This document shows positions 1 to 8,338 of a stretch of 64,000 nucleotides of DNA, piece after piece; position 1 is the first letter of the stretch, and each line of letters starts with the position of its first letter. The notes under the pieces were generated by a model. That model had not been told where the DNA came from and made no database searches. It saw only the letters and a program-made list of their open reading frames with translations. The DNA is from Chitinophagales bacterium. Its GTDB lineage: Bacteria > Bacteroidota > Bacteroidia > Chitinophagales > Chitinophagaceae. The translations under genes were made by a program, and so were the position numbers. The stretch is taken from NCBI GenBank assembly GCA_017303855.1, contig JAFLBL010000002.1, forward strand, positions 124,001 through 188,000. Reading direction: 5' to 3'.

Positions 1-139
1 ATACCAGGTGGTCATTTGCCCGGTTGGCCAGGTTGGGTTTTTCTTTTTTCTTTTTAGGCACAATCACAGAATCGACAGATTGTGCTGAAAGACTGATAAC
101 AGTAAAAGCCGCAACGGAAAACAGAATAAACTTCTTCAT
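1..139 (-). CDS. Secreted protein, N-terminal fragment (cut by window edge)
   Basis: The start codon is the CAT at 137-139 read on the minus strand, and 46 codons are visible before the window edge. The N-terminus is MKKFILFSVAAFTVISLSAQ, a typical signal peptide with probable cleavage after SAQ, followed by a lysine-rich linker (PKKKKEK) and NLANRANDHLV. In my memory of Bacteroidota proteins, a Lys-rich linker followed by an N-R-x-x-D-H motif often precedes an outer-membrane beta-barrel, so a porin-like protein is possible. That part is a guess because the body of the gene is not visible. It is divergent from the sigma factor, with the tRNA on the same strand upstream. Confidence 0.6.
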   Translation of the reverse strand, partial: MKKFILFSVAAFTVISLSAQSVDSVIVPKKKKEKPNLANRANDHLV

Positions 140-225
140 AATCATTAAGTAGTGAACAAAAGTAAAAGTGGTACAGTTAACAAAAGGTTAATACCAAGAG
201 GGCAAGTCCCCGGACACTTAAAAAC

Positions 226-307
226 AAAGTACGAAGTTGGAAGTACGAAGTACGTTTTGATCTCCGTACTTCCAACTTCGTACTTCGTACTTCCAACCTC
301 GTACTTG
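226..307. repeat. Heptad repeat array forming an inverted repeat
   Basis: The right half (266-307) is six in-phase heptads of the type GTACTTC/CAACTTC. The left half (229-254) is the same array inverted. The 26-bp arms 229-254 and 279-304 are reverse complements with one mismatch. On the minus strand the array begins about four bases after the 3' end of the tRNA. Four more heptads of the same family lie at 26938-26965. Confidence 0.85.
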
Positions 308-310
308 TTG

Positions 311-384
311 TGGACCCTGTTGGGATCGAACCAACGACCCGCAGATTATGAGTCTGCTGCTCTAACCAACTGAGCTAAGGGTCC
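311..384 (-). tRNA. tRNA with CAU anticodon (Met, or Ile2 with lysidine)
   Basis: Read on the minus strand the sequence folds as a full cloverleaf of 74 bases. The acceptor stem is GGACCCT paired with AGGGTCC plus discriminator A. The D arm contains AGCTCAGTTGGTTAGAGC, the anticodon stem GCAGA/TCTGC encloses the loop CTCATAA (anticodon CAU), and the T arm contains GGTTCGATCC. No CCA is encoded. The acceptor stem and the CTCATAA loop look more like bacterial tRNA-Ile2 (C34 modified to lysidine by TilS, reading AUA) than like elongator tRNA-Met, but sequence alone does not settle this. It is not an initiator, since the GGG/CCC anticodon-stem pairs are missing. Confidence 0.93.
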
Positions 385-478
385 TGCCTTTCAGGCGGCT
401 GCAAAAGTACAGAAATTCCGGTTTAAACCCGTCATGTACTTTTAGGAAACAATTTCATAGTTTTACCCCGCTTTGCTT

Positions 479-1072
479 ATGCCTGAAAACGAGTCCATAA
501 AGCGTTTACTTGCTGCTATTGCTTTTGCTAATGACCAGTCAGCCTATAAGGAGCTTTTCATCCTGCTGCATGGTCGTTTAAAGCAGTTTGCTTATTCTAT
601 TCTCAAATCTCATGAGGAATCAGAAGAACTGGTATCTGACTTGTTTATCAAAGTCTGGCAGAAAAAGGACCAGCTGACCACCATTGAATCTCCGCTTCTT
701 TATTTCTATACTTCTGCTAAAAACATGGCTTACAATAGGTTAAGTAAGCAAAAACGACAGGTCAATAGCTCCCCTGAAGAATGGCTGGTACAACTCAATA
801 GCGTTTATTTTGACCCGGAACAGCTGATGATGACGGAAGAAATGATGCGTCAGATCCGCCAGGCTATCAATACACTCCCCCCCCGGTGCCGGATTATATT
901 CAAACTGGTAAAAGAAGACGGTTTGAAATATAAGGAAGTAGCCGAATTATTACAGCTGTCTATTAAAACAGTAGAAGCACAAATGGCCATTGCTCTTCGT
1001 CGTTTAGGTAAATGTATGGAATTGGAAATCAATCAATTAAATATTAATACGCAGGCTACAAAGAAAAGTTAA
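479..1072 (+). CDS. RNA polymerase ECF-type sigma-70 factor (SusC-linked)
   Basis: This protein of about 197 residues has the two-domain layout of ECF sigma factors. Region 2 is at residues ~20-90 (AYKELFILLHGRLKQFAYS, then EELVSDLFIKVWQ). Region 4 is at ~130-185 (LPPRCRIIFKLVKEDGLKYK, then a helix-turn-helix EVAELLQLSIKTVEAQM). I use the ATG at 479, because the in-frame codon at 473 is a TTG only two codons upstream. It is followed by a FecR anti-sigma gene and then susC. This is the classical arrangement in which substrate binding by the outer-membrane transporter signals through FecR to release the sigma factor, which then transcribes the uptake locus. The direct target is presumably the susC promoter near 2.3 kb. 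The family is secure; the specific ligand is inferred from the neighbours. Confidence 0.95.
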   Translation: MPENESIKRLLAAIAFANDQSAYKELFILLHGRLKQFAYSILKSHEESEELVSDLFIKVWQKKDQLTTIESPLLYFYTSAKNMAYNRLSKQKRQVNSSPEEWLVQLNSVYFDPEQLMMTEEMMRQIRQAINTLPPRCRIIFKLVKEDGLKYKEVAELLQLSIKTVEAQMAIALRRLGKCMELEINQLNINTQATKKS

Positions 1073-1134
1073 ACTTTTTTTAGGGGTAATTACTGTGTTT
1101 TATTGTCTTAGCTATTTTACAACCAGCGTATTAC

Positions 1135-2256
1135 ATGAGTCAGGAACAATTTTGGGTATTATTTTCAAAAAAGCTGACCGGCGAGGCATCGGCGGAGGAA
1201 TTGGCTTTGCTGGAGACCCTGATTCAGGCGCATCCGGAATGGCAGTATGCCATTCAGAACCTGGAAGATCTTTGGAAAACGAAAGCTGCAACTGATCCCA
1301 TCACAGGTGAAGATGCGTATATGCTGCATCTGCACAGAATGACGGAGATGCAGATTTCCTTTGATGATATTACAGGCCGCTCAGGTAATAGCGTGGGTAA
1401 AGAGAAACGTTCAAGGCGTTGGTATTGGGTAGCCGCATCAGCTGTCTTGCTGGCGGGTCTGCTTGCTTTCAGTTCTTTCTATTTATTTAACAGGAAAACG
1501 GAGGAAGTGGCTCAACATGTGAATGAGATTTCCACCCGTCCCGGATCAAAATCCAAAGTGCAGTTGCCGGATGGTTCTGTGGTATGGCTGAATGCGGGGA
1601 GTAAACTGACGTATACCAAGGACTTTGGAAAAGAAACCCGTGATGTAACGCTGATCGGGGAAGGATTTTTTGATGTAACAAAAAACCCCGGAAAGCCTTT
1701 TATCATCAGTGCGGCCAATATAAAAATCAAGGTACTGGGTACGGCCTTTAATGTAAAAGCGTATCCGGAAGACAAACAAACGGAAACCAGCCTGATCAGG
1801 GGCAGTATTGAAGTAACCATCCGGAACCGGCCCAATGACAAGATAATATTATCGCCCAGTGAAAAGCTGGTGGTGGAGAATAGTGAAGCAAAGGTTGAGC
1901 AGGTTGATAAGTCGGCGGATAAAACGACCGGTAATATCAAGAGAACGGAATTGCCGGTAATCAGTACGCTGGTGGCGATAAACAAATTGAAATACAATCC
2001 GGCGGACAGTACCGTTGCGGAAGTACAGTGGGTAAATAATAAACTGGTATTCCGGGATGAGTCCTTCAGTGAAGTGGCGGTAAGGATGGAACGTTGGTAT
2101 GATGTGCAGATAGCTATTGAAGATCCGGGTATCAGTGATGTAAGGCTGACGGGTGTATTTGAATCAGAAACGATAATCCAGGCGTTGGAGGCTTTAAAGG
2201 AATCCATCGCTTTTCAATACGAAAAAGCTGGAAACAGAATAATTATTCACCGTTAA
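1135..2256 (+). CDS. FecR-family anti-sigma factor
   Basis: This is a 373-residue single-pass inner-membrane protein. The cytoplasmic N-terminal region (1-96) would hold the sigma factor. A transmembrane helix lies at about 97-118 (WYWVAASAVLLAGLLAF). The periplasmic FecR domain follows (~130-230, with the typical RPGSKSKVQLPDGSVVWLNA and a GEGFFDVTKNPGKPF segment). The C-terminal DUF4974/STN-like module (~300-373) includes FRDESFSEVAVRMERWYDVQ. It lies 62 bp after the sigma gene and 144 bp before susC, consistent with transmembrane signalling from the SusC STN domain. The opposite-strand reading frames inside it are shadows. Confidence 0.95.
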   Translation: MSQEQFWVLFSKKLTGEASAEELALLETLIQAHPEWQYAIQNLEDLWKTKAATDPITGEDAYMLHLHRMTEMQISFDDITGRSGNSVGKEKRSRRWYWVAASAVLLAGLLAFSSFYLFNRKTEEVAQHVNEISTRPGSKSKVQLPDGSVVWLNAGSKLTYTKDFGKETRDVTLIGEGFFDVTKNPGKPFIISAANIKIKVLGTAFNVKAYPEDKQTETSLIRGSIEVTIRNRPNDKIILSPSEKLVVENSEAKVEQVDKSADKTTGNIKRTELPVISTLVAINKLKYNPADSTVAEVQWVNNKLVFRDESFSEVAVRMERWYDVQIAIEDPGISDVRLTGVFESETIIQALEALKESIAFQYEKAGNRIIIHR

Positions 2257-2306
2257 TTGTGATTGCTTATGATTGCTCTGCTGCTCCCCAACACTTCCTG
2301 AAGTGT

Positions 2307-2344
2307 ATAAAAAATTGCGGGATTTCGCTGCAACGAAACCCCGC
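2307..2344 (-). terminator. Minus-strand intrinsic terminator upstream of susC (probable antisense RNA end)
   Basis: On the minus strand the arms GCGGGGTTTCG (2344-2334) and CGAAATCCCGC (2327-2317) form an 11-bp stem with one mismatch, followed directly by AATTTTTTAT. That is a good rho-independent terminator pointing away from susC. Two further hairpins lie just before it on the same strand: 2355-2373 (7-bp stem) and 2344-2356 (5-bp stem). No minus-strand gene is present, so the terminator implies a short RNA initiated inside or near the 5' end of susC. The equivalent position in locus 2 has the same arrangement. Read on the + strand the stem has no U tract. Confidence 0.6.
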
Positions 2345-2400
2345 CAGGTTGCCTGGATTCCGGATGGGAATCCCGTTTATTAACCCTTCAAACGTAAAGT

Positions 2401-5400
2401 ATGAAAAAAGACGAAACGACTGCTGTTTCTAAAAAGGATCTCTTGTTACCAAAGATTGCCCGAATTATGAAATTGACGATTGCTTTCCTGCTGATTGCCT
2501 GTCTACAGGTTTCCGCCCGCGGATTTTCGCAGGATCGTATTACGCTGAAAATGAATGAGGCAGAAATTAAGAAAGTATTATTTGCCATTGAAAAGAAGAC
2601 CAATTACCGGTTTCTTTTCAGTGAAAATGCCTTAAAGAAAAAACCCAAAGTAACCGTGGATGCGGTGGATGCACCGGTAACGGATCTGCTCGACAAGATT
2701 TTGTCGAACACCGGGGTCAGTTACAAAATTCTTGCCTCCAAACTGGTGGTATTGAAAGAAGGTATTTCCGCTGGTGATATTGCTTCCAAAGACCTGCGTG
2801 TTACCGGTAAGGTGACAGCGGCTACCGGGGAAGCCCTCACCGGGGTATCTGTAGCCGTTAAAGGTTCCCGCACCGGAACCACAACGGATGCGAATGGTAA
2901 TTTTGCCATTACTGTACCTGATGATGCCACCCTGGTTTTCAGTTATGTGGGTTTTGAAAGTTATGAAGTGGCTGTTGCCGGAAAATCTTCCATCAATGTT
3001 ACCCTTCAGCAATCAGCCCGTAAAATTGATGAAGTGGTGGTGATTGGTTATGGTCAGGCCAGCAAGCGCGACCTGACTGGTTCTATCACTAAAATCAGCG
3101 GCCGTGATATTGCAGACAAGCCCAATGTGAACCCCGTGGCTTCCCTGCAAGGTAAAGTTGCAGGTCTTAGCGTAGTAAACTCCGGTACACCGGGTCAGGA
3201 GCCCGATATCCGGATCCGTGGTACAAACTCATTGTCCAGTGCCGGTGTAAAACCCTTGTACCTTGTAGATGGTATCTTCAATGACAATATCGGCTTCCTG
3301 AATCCCAACGATATTGAATCCATCGAAATCCTGAAGGATCCTTCCTCGCTGGCCATCTTCGGTGTACGTGGTGCGAATGGTGTGATCGCCATTACCACCA
3401 AGAAAGCCAAAACCGGCCAGGTGAATATTAACTTCAATACAACATTTGGCGCCAAGAAACTGGTGGATAAAATCGCCATGGTAGATGCCGCAGGATTTAA
3501 AATGCTTTTCGAAGAAGAGCAGGACAACCTGGGTATTACCGGTTCTGACCGTTTTGATTTCACTCCCTGGACCGGGAATACGGATTGGGTAAGTGCAATG
3601 ACACAAACCGGGATGATGTCAATGACGAACCTGAGTGTTAGTACGGCTACCGATAAGAACAAATTTTATATCGGCCTCGGCTATACCGATGAAGAAGGAA
3701 TTGTGAAACATGAACGCCTGCGCAAAATGTCACTGAACCTGAGTGATGAAGTAAAAGTTACCAAAGGAATCAAACTGGGCTTCACCCTGAATACATTCCG
3801 TCAGCGTAACCCGTATAGTAACGCACGTGGCCTTTTATTCCAGGCGCGTCGCGCCCTCCCGATCACCCCGGTTTATAATGATGCTGCCGGTGCCTATTAC
3901 AATCTTGCTATTCAATCTGCCCAGATGATCAATCCGGCCATGGAGCTGAATGACAACTGGGATAAAGAACTGAATTATGAGACCCGTTCAGTAGCCAGCG
4001 TATATGCTGATATCAACATCCTCAAAAACCTGAACTGGCGCTCTACTTTCTATGCGGATATGTCAGTACTGGATGGCCGTTCCTATCGCCCGATCGACAG
4101 TTTATATGATCCGATCGGAGGAACCACGTTTGTACACAACAGCTATAACCGTACTGAAGTATCTCAATCCACTCAACGTTGGAATAAATTCCAGCAGGAT
4201 CATATCCTGACGTTCAAACAGAACTTTGGGGATCATGGCCTGACGCTGACTGGTGGTTTTACTACTTATTATAATGAATACCGCGGCTTGTTTGGTTCAA
4301 TCAAACAATCACTGACTGGTCTTCCGATTCCGAACGACAAGGTTTTCTGGTACCTTGACAATGGATTCGGAGATAAGAGTACACGTGTTGCTTCTTCCGG
4401 TCAGTGGGAAAAAGCCACCGTTTCAGGACTGTTCCGTGCGCTGTACAACTTCAAAGGGAAATACATGCTGAATGGTTCTTTCCGTCGTGACTGGTCATCC
4501 GCATGGCGCCAGGATTATGGCAACCAGCCGGATAATTTCTACTCCCTGGGTGCTGCCTGGGAGATCAGCAAAGAAGATTTCTTCCAGAATCAGAATGTAT
4601 TTGATTACCTGAAACTGAAAGGAAGTTTTGGTGTACTGGGAATTCAAAACACCTATGAATTTAACTACCCTGCTTATCCTTCTCTGGCTACCAACTCAAC
4701 CGCTGTGTTTGGTAATATCATTGTACCTGTTTACACGGAAACATATCTGGCCGACCGTAACCTGCATTGGGAAAAAGTACACGGTAAAGAGATCGGTATT
4801 GAATTCGACATGTTGAAGCGTAAGCTGCATGGTGAGATCGTGTATTATCACAAGAAGACGGTTGACCTGCTGGCACTGATTAATGCCGGTGCCGGTCTGC
4901 AGACGCTTACCAATATTGGTGATATGCGCAACCGCGGTCTGGAGATGTCTGCCAGCTATACTCATGAAGTGAAAAAAGACTTCACCGTTACTGTTTCAGG
5001 TAATATGACCACATTCGACAACAAATTCCTGAATTCTCCTTTTACCTCCAACCCGGATGAACAATACCCCAACCGTACTGTAGCAGGTTACCCGATCGGT
5101 TACTTTTACGGATATGTAGTGGAAGGTGTATACCAGTCTTATGCCGACAAACTGGCTTCCCCGACTATGAGCCTGGGTAACAGTTATGGCCCCGGCGACC
5201 TGAAGTACAAGGATCTGAATGGTGATGGCGTGGTAAATACAGACGACCGCACGCTGATCGGAAACCCCACTCCTGATTTTATCTATGGTGGTAATGTTAC
5301 CGTGAAGTATAAAGGTCTTGACCTGAGTGTGGATATGCAAGGTGTTTATGGAAATGAAATTTACCGCTACTGGGGTAGTTCTGAACTGCCTTACACCAAA

Positions 5401-5757
5401 TTCAATTACCCTGCATTCAAACTGAACCGCTGGCATGGTGCCGGTACATCCAACTGGGATCCGATCCTGGGCGATGACCACTCTACCAACCGTCTGCCTT
5501 CCAATTATGGTATTGAAGACGGCAGCTATTTCCGGGTAAGGAATTTCCAGATTGGATATAATTTCAGTCCTGACCTGCTGTCCAAAGTGAACATCAAGAG
5601 TCTTCGTGCGTTTTTCAATGTGCAGAACATGAAAACCTGGAAACGCAACTCCGGTTATTCTCCTGAGTTCGGTGGTTCACCCACATCATTTGGAATCGAC
5701 ACAGGTAATGACCCGATTCCGGTGATTATTTCCGGTGGTATTAATGTCAATTTTTAA
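2401..5757 (+). CDS. SusC-family TonB-dependent transporter with STN domain (locus 1)
   Basis: This is a 1118-residue outer-membrane glycan importer. An extended N-terminus leads to a hydrophobic signal (MKLTIAFLLIACLQVSARGF). It is followed by an STN domain (~50-110, MNEAEIKKVLFAIEKKTNYR) that contacts FecR, then a carboxypeptidase-regulatory-like domain (~132-200, VTGKVTAATGEALTGVSVAV). The plug starts near 209 (DEVVVIGYGQ, then SLQGKVAGLSV and RGTNSL), followed by a large beta-barrel ending in GGINVNF. The STN domain matches the upstream sigma/FecR pair. It pairs with the next gene (SusD) to import oligosaccharides. The long start at 2401 is kept because leader extensions of this kind recur in STN-bearing SusC proteins; MKLTIAF at 2467 is the alternative. 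The substrate is inferred from the GH144/GH30 neighbours. Confidence 0.96.
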   Translation: MKKDETTAVSKKDLLLPKIARIMKLTIAFLLIACLQVSARGFSQDRITLKMNEAEIKKVLFAIEKKTNYRFLFSENALKKKPKVTVDAVDAPVTDLLDKILSNTGVSYKILASKLVVLKEGISAGDIASKDLRVTGKVTAATGEALTGVSVAVKGSRTGTTTDANGNFAITVPDDATLVFSYVGFESYEVAVAGKSSINVTLQQSARKIDEVVVIGYGQASKRDLTGSITKISGRDIADKPNVNPVASLQGKVAGLSVVNSGTPGQEPDIRIRGTNSLSSAGVKPLYLVDGIFNDNIGFLNPNDIESIEILKDPSSLAIFGVRGANGVIAITTKKAKTGQVNINFNTTFGAKKLVDKIAMVDAAGFKMLFEEEQDNLGITGSDRFDFTPWTGNTDWVSAMTQTGMMSMTNLSVSTATDKNKFYIGLGYTDEEGIVKHERLRKMSLNLSDEVKVTKGIKLGFTLNTFRQRNPYSNARGLLFQARRALPITPVYNDAAGAYYNLAIQSAQMINPAMELNDNWDKELNYETRSVASVYADINILKNLNWRSTFYADMSVLDGRSYRPIDSLYDPIGGTTFVHNSYNRTEVSQSTQRWNKFQQDHILTFKQNFGDHGLTLTGGFTTYYNEYRGLFGSIKQSLTGLPIPNDKVFWYLDNGFGDKSTRVASSGQWEKATVSGLFRALYNFKGKYMLNGSFRRDWSSAWRQDYGNQPDNFYSLGAAWEISKEDFFQNQNVFDYLKLKGSFGVLGIQNTYEFNYPAYPSLATNSTAVFGNIIVPVYTETYLADRNLHWEKVHGKEIGIEFDMLKRKLHGEIVYYHKKTVDLLALINAGAGLQTLTNIGDMRNRGLEMSASYTHEVKKDFTVTVSGNMTTFDNKFLNSPFTSNPDEQYPNRTVAGYPIGYFYGYVVEGVYQSYADKLASPTMSLGNSYGPGDLKYKDLNGDGVVNTDDRTLIGNPTPDFIYGGNVTVKYKGLDLSVDMQGVYGNEIYRYWGSSELPYTKFNYPAFKLNRWHGAGTSNWDPILGDDHSTNRLPSNYGIEDGSYFRVRNFQIGYNFSPDLLSKVNIKSLRAFFNVQNMKTWKRNSGYSPEFGGSPTSFGIDTGNDPIPVIISGGINVNF

Positions 5758-5788
5758 TTAACGCTTGAATATCCATAAAACGAATAAA

Positions 5789-7288
5789 ATGAAAAGAAAC
5801 AAAATTCTATGGTTGATGCTGGTAATAGTTGTTGCCAGTACAACATTCACCGGGTGTAAGAAGTTTCTTGACCGCAGGCCTTTGCAAGCCTCCCTGGAAG
5901 ATCTGAATCAGGGTGGTCTTGAAGGTCAGGTCTTTGGTTTGTATGGTTCATTCCTCGACCGGAATGCGGCTTACCACGGGTACAGCAGTATTCCCTGGTT
6001 TGGCTTCCATTCCTTCCGCGGCGACGATGCCATGAAAGGAAGCAGCCCCGCGGATGGTGCGGACTGGGGAGTGATCTTTGATGAATTTCAATATCAGAAA
6101 TCGCATTGGGCACCTACTATTTACTGGGATCAGAACTATAACCTGATCAACAAAGCGAATACAGTGCTGCAAATGGCGGATTCGCTGGGACTCTCCGATG
6201 CTGCATCGAAAATAAATATCGCCGAAGCGAAATTTTTCCGGGCGCTTACTTATTTCCAGCTGGTTCGCGTATTTGGTGATGTGCCTAAAATTGATTTTAA
6301 AATTTATAATGCCAACGACTCCAAGAAGCCCAAGGCAACTGCCGCTGAGATTTATGCATTAATAGATGCGGACCTGCAGGCCGGTGTAGATGATCTGCCG
6401 GAAAACTGGCTGAATGCAACCGGTAACAGTCGTTTCCCGGGTCGTCTGACTAAGTATACGGCGATGGCTTTACTGGCAAAAGTTAAAATCTACAATCAGA
6501 ACTGGTCCGCCGCATTAGGTCTTGCTACCCAGGTAATCAATTCCGGTAACTATCAGTTACTGCCTAATTACAGCAACCTGTTCAAAGTAGCTGGTGAAAA
6601 CTCTAAAGAATCATTATTTGAAATTCAGGCCGACCTGGGTTCCAATGGTGTGCCGGATAACGGGCACGAATATGGCGTTGAACAAGGCGTGCGTGGTTCC
6701 GGTGACTGGGATCTGGGCTGGGGCTGGAATACGCCTACGGATGACCTGGTAAATGCTTATGAAGCCGGTGACAACCGTAAAGCGGCCACTATTCTGTTTT
6801 CCGGTCAGGATGACGGATATGGTAAAACCGTTCCTGCTTATCCGACTATTCCCCGCCTTTACTGGAACAAAAAAGTATACCCGGAACCTTCCATGCAAAC
6901 CTTTACCGGTCGTCGTCAGAATGCATGGCTGAACCACACTCTGTTGCGTTATGCAGACGTTCTTTTACTGGCTGCAGAAGCTGCCAATGAGTTGGGTGGC
7001 GCTACCAATCAGGCCAATGCCACTACTTGGGTAAATATGATCCGTAACCGTGCCGGTCTTTCCAATATTTCCTTTACATCACAGGCACAAATGCGTGCTG
7101 CGATCAAACAGGAAAGACGTATGGAACTGGCAATGGAAGGAGAACGTTTCTTTGACCTGGTAAGATGGGGTGATGCAGTGACCGTACTGGGCCCCAGCGG
7201 TTACACACCTTGTCATAAGTATTTCCCGCTTCCGCAAACAGCGATTGACTTTGCAGGTGGAGTACTGGTACAGAACCCCTGCTGGTAA
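5789..7288 (+). CDS. SusD-family nutrient-binding outer-membrane lipoprotein (locus 1)
   Basis: This protein of about 499 residues begins MKRNKILWLM and has a lipobox ending FTGC, followed by KKFLDRRP. I start at the ATG at 5789; the in-frame codon at 5765 is TTG and would only lengthen the signal. It shows the SusD fold hallmarks: an N-terminal region around residues 40-160 with TPR-like helices (AEAKFFRALTYFQLVRVFGD) and a C-terminal RagB/SusD region with RYADVLLLAAEAANELGG, IKQERRMELAMEGERFFDLV, and the terminal PLPQTAIDFAGGVLVQNPCW. It forms the extracellular lid of SusC and lies 31 bp downstream of it. Confidence 0.96.
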   Translation: MKRNKILWLMLVIVVASTTFTGCKKFLDRRPLQASLEDLNQGGLEGQVFGLYGSFLDRNAAYHGYSSIPWFGFHSFRGDDAMKGSSPADGADWGVIFDEFQYQKSHWAPTIYWDQNYNLINKANTVLQMADSLGLSDAASKINIAEAKFFRALTYFQLVRVFGDVPKIDFKIYNANDSKKPKATAAEIYALIDADLQAGVDDLPENWLNATGNSRFPGRLTKYTAMALLAKVKIYNQNWSAALGLATQVINSGNYQLLPNYSNLFKVAGENSKESLFEIQADLGSNGVPDNGHEYGVEQGVRGSGDWDLGWGWNTPTDDLVNAYEAGDNRKAATILFSGQDDGYGKTVPAYPTIPRLYWNKKVYPEPSMQTFTGRRQNAWLNHTLLRYADVLLLAAEAANELGGATNQANATTWVNMIRNRAGLSNISFTSQAQMRAAIKQERRMELAMEGERFFDLVRWGDAVTVLGPSGYTPCHKYFPLPQTAIDFAGGVLVQNPCW

Positions 7289-7356
7289 GATATAATCCTT
7301 TCAGGGGATGAGGCGATCATCCCCTGATTTTGGTTAATCATTAAAAAACTAACGTA

Positions 7357-8205
7357 ATGAATAAACACTTAAAGAAAATAGGTTTCGCTGCCGGCACTTT
7401 ATTGCTGCTGGCTTCCTGCCAGAAAATGTCAAAGCCGGATATGGGTACTTTCCCCGCGGATGCAAATCCTCCGGGCGGCCCTCTCGCTTTTTATGTTGCT
7501 TTTGATGGCACCACTACAAATCCGCTGATGAATGCAGTGGATAGTATCCGGGCCAACTTTGCTTCAGACAATCCCCTTGCAGCTGTTGACGGAATCAAGG
7601 GTAAAGCGGTAAAAGGGGAAAATAAAAAATTCATCAAATACGCTAAACCCAATGACTGGGCCAAGAATGCCAAAAGTTTTACCATTTCATTCTGGTATAA
7701 AGGCAACGGACAGACGAAAAATAATGCCGGTACCAACGGTCCGGAATATATCCTGAGCTTTAAATCAAGCAATGGTCACTGGTCCGGCGCACAGGCCCTT
7801 GTTTTCCTGGAAGGAAACAACACATTATGCGCGATCAAAACCATGTTCGTGGATAAAAACAATAACGATGCCTGGTTTACCTGGGAAGGCGGCAACCAGA
7901 TCGCTGGTATGATGAATGATGCGTGGCACCATATAGCCCTGGTATATAACGCCACTACCAGTGTAATGACCTGTTACCTGGATGGCGCGGCCCGTCCTAC
8001 CACCGGTAACTGGGGTACACATGGTAACCTGAATATGGACGAAAGCAAGATTACGGAAATGCGCGTGGGTTCAGGTCCTTCAAACAGTATTGATACCGAT
8101 GACTGGCTGGCTTCCACCTTTAAAGGAAGTATCGACCAACTCCGTATGTATACAACCGCACTGACAGCAGCTGAAGTTTCCAGCCTGTTTACGAATAAAC
8201 AGTAA
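7357..8205 (+). CDS. LamG-domain surface lipoprotein, probable glycan-binding protein
   Basis: The 282-residue product starts with a lipoprotein signal (GFAAGTLLLLASC). The rest is a LamG/concanavalin-A-like jelly roll: KSFTISFWYKGNG around residue 110, NDAWHHIALVYNATTSVMTC near 190-210, and the closing FKGSIDQLRMYTTALTAAEV. The W-H-H-I/L-A and GxIDQLRMY motifs are typical of LamG modules. Its position directly after SusD is where surface glycan-binding proteins (SusE/F-like) are usually encoded. A paralogue occupies the same slot in locus 2 (46114-47004). It has no catalytic motif. A terminator follows. Confidence 0.85.
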   Translation: MNKHLKKIGFAAGTLLLLASCQKMSKPDMGTFPADANPPGGPLAFYVAFDGTTTNPLMNAVDSIRANFASDNPLAAVDGIKGKAVKGENKKFIKYAKPNDWAKNAKSFTISFWYKGNGQTKNNAGTNGPEYILSFKSSNGHWSGAQALVFLEGNNTLCAIKTMFVDKNNNDAWFTWEGGNQIAGMMNDAWHHIALVYNATTSVMTCYLDGAARPTTGNWGTHGNLNMDESKITEMRVGSGPSNSIDTDDWLASTFKGSIDQLRMYTTALTAAEVSSLFTNKQ

Positions 8206-8263
8206 GGAAATATCAGCGGTTTGCCAGGAACGTTTTTTTGGCAATCGCAGAGCATAAGCAAGA

Positions 8264-8302
8264 AAAAAGGGGCTGAACAATTTATTGTTTCAGCCCTTTT
8301 AT
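8264..8302 (+). terminator. Intrinsic terminator after locus 1 core operon
   Basis: A GGGGCTGAA/TTCAGCCC stem with A-rich left flank and CTTTTATGCTTTTTT on the right lies between the LamG gene and the next gene. It may limit read-through from the susCD core into the enzyme genes rather than stop it completely, since the genes downstream share the strand and direction. Confidence 0.7.
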
Positions 8303-8338
8303 GCTTTTTTGACCTGGTCATATTCTGAATTGAACTAT

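Noticed and set aside
152..373. Open frame of 73 codons on the + strand
   Set aside because: It runs through the heptad inverted repeat and across the antisense of the tRNA; no start signal or recognisable protein.
8285..8338. Longer start for the FG-GAP/UnbV gene
   Set aside because: The extension would begin in the terminator hairpin and hide the lipoprotein signal that starts at 8339.
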